Source of the DNA: Flavobacteriales bacterium
GTDB taxonomy: Bacteria; Bacteroidota; Bacteroidia; NS11-12g; UBA9320
NCBI GenBank assembly: GCA_020635455.1
Contig: JACJZT010000007.1
Location: forward strand, 62,001-126,000
Length of the DNA: 64,000 bases
Direction of reading: 5' to 3'
In this document: positions 17,735 to 25,754 of the stretch, one piece after another
Layout: each line of letters begins with the position of its first letter
Position numbering within the stretch: position 1 is the stretch's first letter
Program-made: the position numbers and the translations under genes
Notes under the pieces: generated by a model
Database searches by the model: none
Told to the model about the DNA's origin: nothing
The model's input: only the letters and a program-made list of their open reading frames with translations

Positions 17735-18157
17735 TTATGCTTCTGAATAGGATGGTTTAACTACAAAACGTGTTACTACCGGTAATTTTTGTGCAGCAAG
17801 TCTCATCGCCTCTCTGGCAACTTCCTCACTTACACCTTCTACTTCAAAAAGAATGGTTCCCGGTTTGATAACGGCCACCCAATATTCCGGAGCACCTTTA
17901 CCTTTACCCATCCTTACTTCCGCAGGTTTTTTGGTTACAGGTTTATCCGGAAATATTCTGATCCAAACTTTACCCTCTCTTTTCATATATCGGTTGAGGG
18001 CAATACGAGCCGCTTCTATTTGTCGTGAGGTTATCCATTTGGGCTCCATTGATTTAAGACCAAAATCCCCGAACTCGATTCGAGCACCTCTGGTTGCAAG
18101 TCCCTTAACCCTGCCTTTTTGTTGTTTTCTAAATTTGGTACGCTTTGGTAATAACAT
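17735..18157 (-). CDS. rplP: 50S ribosomal protein L16
   Basis: A 140-residue protein near the A site and peptidyl transferase centre. It starts MLLPKRTKFRKQQKGR, and the core RMGKGKGAPEYWVAVIKPG is diagnostic. Normal length. Confidence 0.99.
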   Translation of the reverse strand: MLLPKRTKFRKQQKGRVKGLATRGARIEFGDFGLKSMEPKWITSRQIEAARIALNRYMKREGKVWIRIFPDKPVTKKPAEVRMGKGKGAPEYWVAVIKPGTILFEVEGVSEEVAREAMRLAAQKLPVVTRFVVKPSYSEA

Positions 18158-18175
18158 TTTACTTGCTTATTAAAT

Positions 18176-18949
18176 TTATTGTACTTCGGTTCTTGTTCTA
18201 CGTCCACCCTCTCTTCTATCTCCTGAACCGGAATCTCTTCTGTTTCTTCTTCTGTCAGCTCCCGGACCTGATCTTCTGTCTGAGCCAGCCTGGCCTGCAC
18301 CAAGATTCATTGAAAGATCTCGTTTACCATATACTTCACCTCTCATTATCCATACTTTAACACCGATCTTTCCGTAAACGGTAAGGGCTTCAGCAATGTG
18401 ATAATCCACATCGGCACGGAAGGTGTGCAAAGGAATCCTACCATCCTTATATTGCACCGAACGAGCCATCTCAGCTCCATTCAAACGACCGGATAACATT
18501 ACCTTTATTCCTTCAGCTCCCATTCTCATGGTTGAAGCAATGGCCATTTTAGTGGCACGTTTGAAAGAAACCCTTCCTTCAATCTGCTGAGCAATAGATT
18601 CGGCTACCAAACGAGCTTCGGTTTCAGGACGCTTAATTTCAAAAATATTGATCTGAACATCTTTCTTGGTAAGCTTCTTGATTTCCTCCTTTATCTTATC
18701 AACTTCCGAACCACCTTTACCGATAACAATACCCGGACGGGCTGTGTGAACCGTAATTATGATTCGCTTCAAGGTTCTTTCAATAACGATTTTTGAAATT
18801 CCACCTCTTTGAATACGTGCATGCAGATATTTTCTGATCTTAAAATCTTCGGCTAACTTTTCTCCGAATCTTTTACCACCAAACCAATTGGATTCCCATC
18901 CTCTGATGATACCTAATCTAATGCTTATTGGATTTACTTTCTGACCCAT
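18176..18949 (-). CDS. rpsC: 30S ribosomal protein S3 with Arg/Gly-rich C-terminal tail
   Basis: A 257-residue protein at the mRNA entry channel with helicase-assisting role. The KH domain carries the GKGG loop (VIGKGGSEVD, about residues 75-84), and the C-terminal domain has LSGRLNGAEMARS. Residues 218-257 form an extension rich in Arg, Gly, Ser and Asp (for example ADRRRNRRDSGSGDRREGGR), absent from the shorter S3 proteins of many bacteria. It is probably disordered and may contact RNA. Confidence 0.98.
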   Translation of the reverse strand: MGQKVNPISIRLGIIRGWESNWFGGKRFGEKLAEDFKIRKYLHARIQRGGISKIVIERTLKRIIITVHTARPGIVIGKGGSEVDKIKEEIKKLTKKDVQINIFEIKRPETEARLVAESIAQQIEGRVSFKRATKMAIASTMRMGAEGIKVMLSGRLNGAEMARSVQYKDGRIPLHTFRADVDYHIAEALTVYGKIGVKVWIMRGEVYGKRDLSMNLGAGQAGSDRRSGPGADRRRNRRDSGSGDRREGGRRTRTEVQ

Positions 18950-18968
18950 GTTGTTTGAATGTTCCTGT

Positions 18969-19340
18969 TTAGTTTATTTGATCTTCAACCTGTTCGCCTA
19001 TGGTATCCACCACGATAGTTACGTGGTTAGACCTTTTTCTTATTCTGTATGCCCTTCCCTGAGGCGCGGTGCTTAAACGTTTGATGGTACTTCCCTGATT
19101 TACGAAAACCGATTTAACCATCAATCCGGTGCCTTCATCAACTTTTTCATCGTTCTTTAACTGCCAGTTTGCAATTGCAGACAATAAAAGTTTTTCAACC
19201 ATCTGAGCATAAGCCTGTTTCTGGTTAAACCGCAGAATGTTCAATGCCTGATTAACATTGATCCCACGGATTTGATCCACAACGTATCTCATCTTTCTGG
19301 GAGACAGCGGGCAATTATTTAATTTAGCTACAGCTTCCAT
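18969..19340 (-). CDS. rplV: 50S ribosomal protein L22
   Basis: A 123-residue protein whose beta-hairpin lines the exit tunnel. I chose ATG 19338-19340 (MEAVAKLNNCPLSPRKMR) because it matches the family N-terminus and leaves rpsS free. The frame stays open for 17 more codons upstream, into rpsS. The hairpin region with GRAYRIRKRSNHVTIVV is present. Confidence 0.98.
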   Translation of the reverse strand: MEAVAKLNNCPLSPRKMRYVVDQIRGINVNQALNILRFNQKQAYAQMVEKLLLSAIANWQLKNDEKVDEGTGLMVKSVFVNQGSTIKRLSTAPQGRAYRIRKRSNHVTIVVDTIGEQVEDQIN

Positions 19341-19341
19341 A

Positions 19342-19605
19342 TTATCTATTTCCTGAATGTCCTTTAAATGTTCGCGTTGGTGCAAATTCACCTAACTTAT
19401 GTCCCACCATGTTTTCGGTAACATATACGGGAATAAACTTATTGCCATTGTATACAGCAAATGTATGACCCACAAAATCCGGAGTGATCAAAGATCGGCG
19501 GCTCCATGTTTTAATAACATTTTTCTTTTTTGAATCACGCATAGCCTCAATCTTTCTGAAAAGCTTAACGTCTACAAATGGACCTTTTTTTAGTGACCTT
19601 GGCAT
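19342..19605 (-). CDS. rpsS: 30S ribosomal protein S19
   Basis: An 87-residue head protein of the small subunit. The start MPRSLKKGPFVDVKLFRKIE and the end LGEFAPTRTFKGHSGNR are strongly diagnostic. It sits in the usual position between rplB and rplV. Confidence 0.99.
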   Translation of the reverse strand: MPRSLKKGPFVDVKLFRKIEAMRDSKKKNVIKTWSRRSLITPDFVGHTFAVYNGNKFIPVYVTENMVGHKLGEFAPTRTFKGHSGNR

Positions 19606-19607
19606 AA

Positions 19608-20432
19608 TTATTTCTTCCTTCTTTCTATGATTAATTTATTTGATATTTTGTTCGGATTTCTGGTTTTGGCACCTTTTAATCCTGTACCTTTTCTGCTTCT
19701 GGCTTGACCTCCTTTGGCCCTGCCTTCCCCTCCACCCATCGGGTGATCAACTGGGTTCATAGCTGCCGGACGTGTTCTTGGACGTCTGCCTAACCATCTG
19801 TTTCTACCTGCCTTACCTTTATTTTCAAGATTATGATCGGAATTGCTAACAACTCCAATGGTTGCCATACAACTTGAAAGGATCATTCTGGTTTCGCCTG
19901 AAGGCAATTTTATGATTACATACTTGCCATCCCTTGCCAATAGCTGAGCCGATGAACCGGCGCTTCGCACGATCCTTCCTCCCTGACCCGGGTTCAATTC
20001 AATATTATGAATAATACTTCCAAGAGGCATTTCACTCATAGGCATTGCATTACCAAGATCCGGTGTAACCCCTGAGCCGGAAACAATTACCTGTCCAACT
20101 TCGATACCATTCGGTGCAAGAATGTATCTCTTTTCACCGTCCTTGTATTCAACCAGGCTAATAAAACAAGTTCGGTTAGGATCGTATTCAATGGTTTTAA
20201 CGGTAGCACTTACACCAGTTTTGTCGCGTTTAAAATCAATTAAACGATATTGTCTTTTGTGACCACCACCAATGTATCTCATGGTCATGGTACCCTGGTT
20301 GTTTCTTCCACCGGATTTTTTTATGGAAAGCAACAAACTTTTCTCCGGACGATCGCCGGTAAGCTCTTCGTATGTGTTTGCTATCCTGAAACGCGTACCG
20401 GGTGTTACCGGTTTTAATCTTTTAACTCCCAT
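19608..20432 (-). CDS. rplB: 50S ribosomal protein L2
   Basis: A 274-residue protein essential for subunit joining and peptidyl transferase activity. It carries the highly conserved MNPVDHPMGGGEGRAKGG loop with the functional histidine, preceded by GRNRWLGRRPRTRPAA. Normal length. Confidence 0.99.
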   Translation of the reverse strand: MGVKRLKPVTPGTRFRIANTYEELTGDRPEKSLLLSIKKSGGRNNQGTMTMRYIGGGHKRQYRLIDFKRDKTGVSATVKTIEYDPNRTCFISLVEYKDGEKRYILAPNGIEVGQVIVSGSGVTPDLGNAMPMSEMPLGSIIHNIELNPGQGGRIVRSAGSSAQLLARDGKYVIIKLPSGETRMILSSCMATIGVVSNSDHNLENKGKAGRNRWLGRRPRTRPAAMNPVDHPMGGGEGRAKGGQARSRKGTGLKGAKTRNPNKISNKLIIERRKK

Positions 20433-20434
20433 AA

Positions 20435-20725
20435 TTAAATGTTTTCAAAGAAGTCAATATTCTGACCTTCCTTTAACTGAATAATAGCTTTTTTATAATT
20501 TGGCTTTTTACCATTTACGATACCGGATTTGGTAAAACGCGATTTTCGTTTACCTCTTACCAGTACGGTATTAACTCTTTCAACTTCAACGTTGTATGCT
20601 TTTTCAATTGCTTTTTTGATCTCATCTTTTGATGCGGTCTTTTCAACAATAAAACCAACTTGAGAGGTTTTATCGGCAATTTTTGTCATTTTTTCCGTTA
20701 GCAACGGTTTTCTAAGAATATTCAT
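20435..20725 (-). CDS. rplW: 50S ribosomal protein L23
   Basis: A 96-residue exit-tunnel protein that docks trigger factor and the signal recognition particle. The core RKPLLTEKMTKIAD and IKKAIEKAYNVEVERVNTV are typical. It lies 2 bp from rplB. Confidence 0.98.
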   Translation of the reverse strand: MNILRKPLLTEKMTKIADKTSQVGFIVEKTASKDEIKKAIEKAYNVEVERVNTVLVRGKRKSRFTKSGIVNGKKPNYKKAIIQLKEGQNIDFFENI

Positions 20726-20727
20726 AA

Positions 20728-21357
20728 CTATGCGGTTAATACTTCTTCTATTTTATTGATCGATCCTTCAACAATAACAAGTTTTCCGGCTTTCATGATC
20801 TGATATGTGTTCAGATCACCTGCAGTCATAACTTCTGATTTAGGAAGGTTACGAGCCGACAAGTTGATGTTGGCATTGTGCTCCGGAACCACGAACAAAC
20901 TTCTTTGATCTGCTAGGTTCAACGCCTTGATCATATTGTTAAACTCCTTCGTGTTGGGCTTTTCAAAGTTGAATGCCTCCATTACCATAATGTTGTTATC
21001 TTTTGCTTTGTATGCAAGTGCAGATAAACGAGCCAGTCTTTTTACCTTTTTGTTTAATTTAAAACTGTAATCCCTGGGCCTCGGACCATGAATTCTACCT
21101 CCACCGACACGGGTACCAGATTTTAAACTACCCGCCCTGGCAGTACCGGTTCCTTTTTGTCTTTTAATTTTTCTGGTGGACGCTCTTATTTCAGATTTGT
21201 CTTTTGACTTATGTGTACCCTGACGCTGATTTGCAAGATATTGCTTAACGTCAAGATAAATGGCATGATCGTTTGGTTCGATGGAAAAAACTCCATCTTT
21301 TAATTCAACCTGACGACCGGTTTCTTTGCCCTGATTGTTTAAAACATTAACTTTCAT
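20728..21357 (-). CDS. rplD: 50S ribosomal protein L4
   Basis: A 209-residue protein whose extended loop lines the exit tunnel. The loop is visible as KIKRQKGTGTARAGSLKS followed by GGGRIHGPRPRDYSFKLNKK. In E. coli L4 represses the S10 operon; no leader site is evident here because rpsJ is internal to a longer transcript. Confidence 0.99.
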   Translation of the reverse strand: MKVNVLNNQGKETGRQVELKDGVFSIEPNDHAIYLDVKQYLANQRQGTHKSKDKSEIRASTRKIKRQKGTGTARAGSLKSGTRVGGGRIHGPRPRDYSFKLNKKVKRLARLSALAYKAKDNNIMVMEAFNFEKPNTKEFNNMIKALNLADQRSLFVVPEHNANINLSARNLPKSEVMTAGDLNTYQIMKAGKLVIVEGSINKIEEVLTA

Positions 21358-21358
21358 T

Positions 21359-21976
21359 TTATTTTTCTATTAAAACCAATGAACCATTAAAACCGGGGAT
21401 AGCACCTTTAACCACAAGAAGATTTTTTTCTGCATCTACCTGCAATACTTCAAGATTGGTGATCATAACCCTTTTACCACCGGTTCTTCCGGCCATTCTC
21501 ATTCCTTTAAAAACCTTTGAAGGATATGAAGCTGCTCCTATCGAACCGGGAGCTCTTAATCGATTGTGCTGACCATGGGTAGCGCCGCCAACTCCTGAGA
21601 AGCCGTGACGTTTAACAACACCCTGAAAGCCTTTACCTTTTGAAGTGCCAACTACGTCAACGAATTCGCCAACTTTGAACCCACTAACATCTACCGTATC
21701 GCCGAGCTTTAAGGTCTTGTCAAAGTCTGTAAATTCAACAACTTTAACTTTTGGAGCTGTGTTAGCTTTTGCAAAGTGACCTATCAGCGGTTTGGGAGTG
21801 TTTTTTGGTTTACGGTTTCCAAATCCAAGCTGTACGGAATTGTAACCGTCGGTTTCTTCAGTTTTTACCTGAGTAACCACGCAAGGACCTGCTTCAACAA
21901 CAGTACACGGGATCATTTTCCCGGTTTCTGAGAAGACGCTGGTCATTCCAATTTTCTTACCAATTATTCCAAACAT
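21359..21976 (-). CDS. rplC: 50S ribosomal protein L3
   Basis: A 205-residue primary 23S rRNA-binding protein near the peptidyl transferase centre. It has the start MFGIIGKKIGMTSVFSETGK and the loop GATHGQHNRLRAPGSIGA, whose Gln is the site methylated by PrmB in other bacteria. Confidence 0.99.
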   Translation of the reverse strand: MFGIIGKKIGMTSVFSETGKMIPCTVVEAGPCVVTQVKTEETDGYNSVQLGFGNRKPKNTPKPLIGHFAKANTAPKVKVVEFTDFDKTLKLGDTVDVSGFKVGEFVDVVGTSKGKGFQGVVKRHGFSGVGGATHGQHNRLRAPGSIGAASYPSKVFKGMRMAGRTGGKRVMITNLEVLQVDAEKNLLVVKGAIPGFNGSLVLIEK

Positions 21977-21996
21977 GATTTATTATTCTAAATTAT

Positions 21997-22305
21997 TTAT
22001 ACTTTAATTTCTACATCCACACCGCTTGGAAGTTCAAGTTTCATCAATGCATCAACAGTTTTAGCGGTAGAACTGTAGATGTCAAGCAATCTTTTATAGG
22101 AACAGGTTTGAAACTGCTCTCTTGCTTTTTTGTTAACATGAGGAGACCTTAGAACCGTAAAGATCCTTTTTTCGGTTGGCAAGGGTATTGGGCCATTCAC
22201 AACAGCACCGGTAGCCTTTACCGAACGAACGATTTTCTCGGCTGATTTGTCGATCAGAGTATGATCGAACGATTTTAGTTTAATTCTGATTTTCTGATTT
22301 ACCAT
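21997..22305 (-). CDS. rpsJ: 30S ribosomal protein S10
   Basis: A 102-residue head protein that also partners NusB in antitermination in other bacteria. It shows IRIKLKSFDHTLIDKSAEKI and the GPIPLPTEKRIFTVLRSPHV loop. It follows fusA directly (5 bp), with no tuf gene between. Confidence 0.99.
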   Translation of the reverse strand: MVNQKIRIKLKSFDHTLIDKSAEKIVRSVKATGAVVNGPIPLPTEKRIFTVLRSPHVNKKAREQFQTCSYKRLLDIYSSTAKTVDALMKLELPSGVDVEIKV

Positions 22306-22310
22306 GTTGC

Positions 22311-24449
22311 TTATGCGTTTGCTTTTACACCTTTAACTTTTTCAATTATTTCATCTGCCATATTCTTAGGAACTTCATAATAATGTGAGAATTCCATAGT
22401 GGACGTTGCTCTTCCGGAAGTAATGGTTCTAAGTGTGGTCACGTATCCAAACATTTCGGATAAAGGTACTTTGGCTTTAATAACCTGAGCACCGGCTCTT
22501 TCTTCAAGACCTTCGATAAGACCTCTTCTTCGGTTCAGGTCACCCTGAACATCTCCCATATAATCGGAAGGTGTTACAACCTCAACTTTCATGATAGGCT
22601 CAAGAATGACCGGTTGTGAATTCTTTAACGAATCACGATATCCCTGTTTAGCAGCCAATTCAAAAGAAATTGAATCGGAGTCGACCGGATGGAAAGATCC
22701 ATCAAACAATCTTACCTTTAAACTTTCAAGTGGGTATCCGGCAAGGACACCATTTTTCATTGCTTCTTTGAATCCTTTTTCAACCGATGGAATAAATTCT
22801 CTTGGGATCGCACCACCAACGATTTGATTAACAAATTGTAAACCGGTTCCGGCAAAGTCTGCATCTACCGGAGAAACTTCAAATTGAATGTCAGCAAACT
22901 TACCACGACCACCAGTCTGCTTTTTAAAGGTTTCACGGTGAGTAACGCTTCCTTTTATAGCTTCACGGTAAGCAACCTGAGGTGCTCCCTGATTAATTTC
23001 AACTTTGAATTCTCGTCGAAGTCGATCAACGATAATTTCAAGATGCAATTCACCCATACCGCTGATGATGGTTTGTCCGGTTTCTTCATCTGTATTTACC
23101 TGGAAAGTTGGATCTTCCTCGGATAATTTACCAAGGGCAACACCAAGTCTGTCAGAATCAGCCTGTGTTTTTGGTTCAATAGCCAAACCAATAACAGGAT
23201 TCGGGAATACCATTGCTTCCAGAACGATCGGATGTTTTTCGCTACAAAGAGTATCTCCGGTTCGGATATCTTTAAAACCAACAGCAGCACCTATGTCACC
23301 TGCACCGAGGTATTCAATTGGATTTTGTTTGTTGGCATGCATTTGAAATATCCTCGAAATCCTCTCCTTATTACCACTTCTGGTATTTAATATATAAGAA
23401 CCGGCATCAAGCTTACCTGAATAGGCTCTTATAAATGCCAACCTACCAACAAACGGGTCGGTCGCGATCTTGAATGCAAGTGCTGCGAAAGGCTCATTAT
23501 AATCAGGTTTTCGACTAACAACCTCTTCTGTTTCAGGATTGGTTCCTTTGATCTCTTCTCTGTCAAGTGGACTTGGCATCAATTCCATTACCAGATCAAG
23601 CATGGTTTGAACACCTTTGTTCTTGAAAGAAGATCCGCAAACCATAGGAACGATCTTCATATCAAGACATGCTTTTCTCAAAGCATTAAGAATTTCTCTT
23701 TCAGTAATTGAGTTTGAATCCTCGAAGTATTTTTCCAATAAATGATCGTCGTATTCAGAAACCGCTTCAAGTAATTTCTCCCTCCATTCATTGGCCTCTT
23801 CCATCATGTCATCGGGAATTGGAATAACCTTATAGGTCATTCCCTTATCCTCTTCATTCCAGATCATACCTCTGAAATTGATCAGGTCAACTACTCCTTT
23901 AAACCCACTTTCAGCACCGATGGGCAATTGAAGTGGAACAGCATTGCTACCCAACATTTCACGTACCTGACGAACAACATTAAGGAAGTCGGCGCCAGAA
24001 CGGTCCATTTTGTTAACGAAACCAATACGGGCAACGTTATAGTTATTGGCCAATCTCCAGTTTGTCTCCGACTGAGGTTCAACACCATCTACAGCACTAA
24101 AAAGAAAAACAAGTCCATCCAATACCCTTAAGGATCGGTTTACTTCCACTGTGAAGTCAACGTGACCGGGAGTATCAATAATATTAATGTGATATTCTTT
24201 TGTATCAGGAGTTTTAGCTCCGTCAACCATTGGATAATTCCACGATACCGTTGTTGCGGCAGAAGTAATCGTAATTCCTCTTTCCTGCTCCTGAGCCATC
24301 CAATCCATGGTTGCAGCACCATCGTGTACCTCACCTATTTTATGGTTTACACCTGCATAGTATAATATCCGCTCGGTAGTGGTTGTCTTTCCGGCATCAA
24401 TATGTGCCGCAATTCCAATATTTCTGGTATATTTTAAATCTCTTGCCAT
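22311..24449 (-). CDS. fusA: Translation elongation factor G
   Basis: A 712-residue GTPase that drives ribosomal translocation. I placed the start at ATG 24447-24449 (MARDLKYTRNIGIAAHID); a longer frame of 13 extra codons would overlap rpsG. GTPase motifs are AHIDAGKTTTT (P-loop), DTPGHVDF (G3) and NKMDRSGAD (G4). All five domains fit the length, and the domain IV and V blocks TGGRGKFADIQ and FGYVTTLRTITSGRA are present. Only one EF-G copy is in the window. Confidence 0.99.
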   Translation of the reverse strand: MARDLKYTRNIGIAAHIDAGKTTTTERILYYAGVNHKIGEVHDGAATMDWMAQEQERGITITSAATTVSWNYPMVDGAKTPDTKEYHINIIDTPGHVDFTVEVNRSLRVLDGLVFLFSAVDGVEPQSETNWRLANNYNVARIGFVNKMDRSGADFLNVVRQVREMLGSNAVPLQLPIGAESGFKGVVDLINFRGMIWNEEDKGMTYKVIPIPDDMMEEANEWREKLLEAVSEYDDHLLEKYFEDSNSITEREILNALRKACLDMKIVPMVCGSSFKNKGVQTMLDLVMELMPSPLDREEIKGTNPETEEVVSRKPDYNEPFAALAFKIATDPFVGRLAFIRAYSGKLDAGSYILNTRSGNKERISRIFQMHANKQNPIEYLGAGDIGAAVGFKDIRTGDTLCSEKHPIVLEAMVFPNPVIGLAIEPKTQADSDRLGVALGKLSEEDPTFQVNTDEETGQTIISGMGELHLEIIVDRLRREFKVEINQGAPQVAYREAIKGSVTHRETFKKQTGGRGKFADIQFEVSPVDADFAGTGLQFVNQIVGGAIPREFIPSVEKGFKEAMKNGVLAGYPLESLKVRLFDGSFHPVDSDSISFELAAKQGYRDSLKNSQPVILEPIMKVEVVTPSDYMGDVQGDLNRRRGLIEGLEERAGAQVIKAKVPLSEMFGYVTTLRTITSGRATSTMEFSHYYEVPKNMADEIIEKVKGVKANA

Positions 24450-24453
24450 TTTT

Positions 24454-24924
24454 TTAAACCCTGAAATGTGAGAATGCCTTATTTGCATCCGCCATTTTGT
24501 GTGTATCCTCCTTTTTCTTTACCGAAGAACCTTCTCCTTTAGCAGCAGCCAGAATCTCTCCGGCAAGTTTTTCCGACATGGATTTCTCATTTCTCTTCCT
24601 GCAATAGGTCAACAACCATTTGGTCCCTAAAGCAACCCTTCTTTCAGGCTTAACTTCAGTCGGGATCTGGAACGTTGAACCTCCAACCCTTCTTGCCTTT
24701 ACCTCAACAGTTGGCATTACATTATTTAAAGCCTTTCTGAACACTTCAATGCCCTCTTCTTCAGAAGATTTTCCATCTACGATGTCAATGGCATCGTAAA
24801 ATATTTTTCTGGCCACGGATTTCTTACCATCATGCATCATGCAATTGATGAAACGGGAAATCATTATATCGTTATAACGGGGATCCGGTGTCTGGATTCT
24901 TTTTTTAGCTCTTGCTTTCCTCAT
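24454..24924 (-). CDS. rpsG: 30S ribosomal protein S7
   Basis: A 156-residue head-nucleating protein of the small subunit. It has MRKARAKKRIQTPDPRYND at the start, VGGSTFQIPTEVKPERR in the middle and KMADANKAFSHFRV at the end. Its first base overlaps the last base of rpsL. Confidence 0.99.
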   Translation of the reverse strand: MRKARAKKRIQTPDPRYNDIMISRFINCMMHDGKKSVARKIFYDAIDIVDGKSSEEEGIEVFRKALNNVMPTVEVKARRVGGSTFQIPTEVKPERRVALGTKWLLTYCRKRNEKSMSEKLAGEILAAAKGEGSSVKKKEDTHKMADANKAFSHFRV

Positions 24925-25304
24925 TATTTCTTTTCTTTAGGTTTTTTGGCTCCGTATTTAGACCTTCTTTGTCTTCTGCCTTCAACACCGGCGGTGTCAA
25001 GTGCACCTCTTACAATATGATACCTTACACCGGGTAAGTCTTTAACCCTTCCACCTCTCACCAATACGATCGAGTGCTCCTGAAGGTTATGACCCTCTCC
25101 GGGAATGTATGCGTTTACTTCTTTACTGTTTGTTAATCTAACCCTTGCAACTTTTCGCATGGCTGAATTTGGTTTCTTAGGTGTCGTGGTATAAACCCTG
25201 GTACACACTCCTCGTCTTTGAGGACATGAATCAAGTGCAGGTGATTTGCTCTTGAACACCGGTGCTACCCGACCTTTTCGTACTAACTGTTGTATGGTAG
25301 GCAT
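24924..25304 (-). CDS. rpsL: 30S ribosomal protein S12
   Basis: A 126-residue decoding-centre protein and first gene of the superoperon. The loop TTTPKKPNSAMRKVARV keeps the lysine (K43 counting Met) whose change gives streptomycin resistance, so this is the wild-type sensitive form. The RVKDLPGVRYH loop carries the Asp that is methylthiolated in many bacteria. A consensus promoter lies upstream. Confidence 0.99.
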   Translation of the reverse strand: MPTIQQLVRKGRVAPVFKSKSPALDSCPQRRGVCTRVYTTTPKKPNSAMRKVARVRLTNSKEVNAYIPGEGHNLQEHSIVLVRGGRVKDLPGVRYHIVRGALDTAGVEGRRQRRSKYGAKKPKEKK

Positions 25305-25337
25305 AATGCTTTTTCTCTACAATTTTTTTAAGGACTG

Positions 25338-25368
25338 CAAAAGTAGGATTTTATATATTAATTACAAA
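25338..25368 (-). promoter_or_regulatory. Consensus Bacteroidota promoter of the ribosomal superoperon
   Basis: On the minus strand, TTTG (25365-25368) is followed by exactly 19 bases and then TACTTTTG (25338-25345). This is a perfect match to the Bacteroidota housekeeping pattern TTTG-N19-TAnnTTTG. The -7 element ends 33 bp before the rpsL start, giving a leader of roughly 27 bases. It should drive rpsL through rplQ. Confidence 0.85.
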
Positions 25369-25653
25369 CGATTCTGATGATTTTTTTAAGAAATAATTTA
25401 CTTTTTCTCAGAGACCTGAAAAATAGATTCTTAGATGTGCTTCGGACCCAAAACAAATGCCTCTCGTTCCAAACCTTTTAGCATTAAATTCGATATTTTT
25501 TGAAGAGTCCAGACTTTCTCCTTTCCGCATAAACGCAACTAAGGTGTATCCGTTTGTTTTTAATCTCAACTTATAGAGATTTAATGATTCTGAATGTCTG
25601 TATATTTCATTTTTTCATCCGTCATTTAACCGCTCATACATATATATATGTAG

Positions 25654-25680
25654 TTGGTTTTTTAGGTTATTTTACTTTTG
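25654..25680 (+). promoter_or_regulatory. Predicted promoter of the 1459-residue adhesin gene
   Basis: TTG at 25654-25656 and TACTTTTG at 25673-25680 are separated by 16 bases. The -7 element is an exact TAnnTTTG match; the spacing is slightly short. It lies 74 bp before the proposed TTG start. The 16-bp palindrome ends two bases before the -33 TTG. Confidence 0.5.
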
Positions 25681-25754
25681 TAAATAATTTTCCACATTTT
25701 AGGACTCATAGTGCAACATTGTCTGTTTAATATCAGTCTTAGGTCATAAAGAGA

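Larger units (their letters stand above)
25305..25754. other. Divergent intergenic region, 450 bp
   Basis: It holds the rpsL promoter on the minus strand and a probable promoter for the plus-strand adhesin gene near 25654-25680. A perfect 16-bp palindrome of alternating T and A lies at 25637-25652. The rest is AT-rich with no coding frame, tRNA or hairpin terminator that I can support. Confidence 0.7.
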
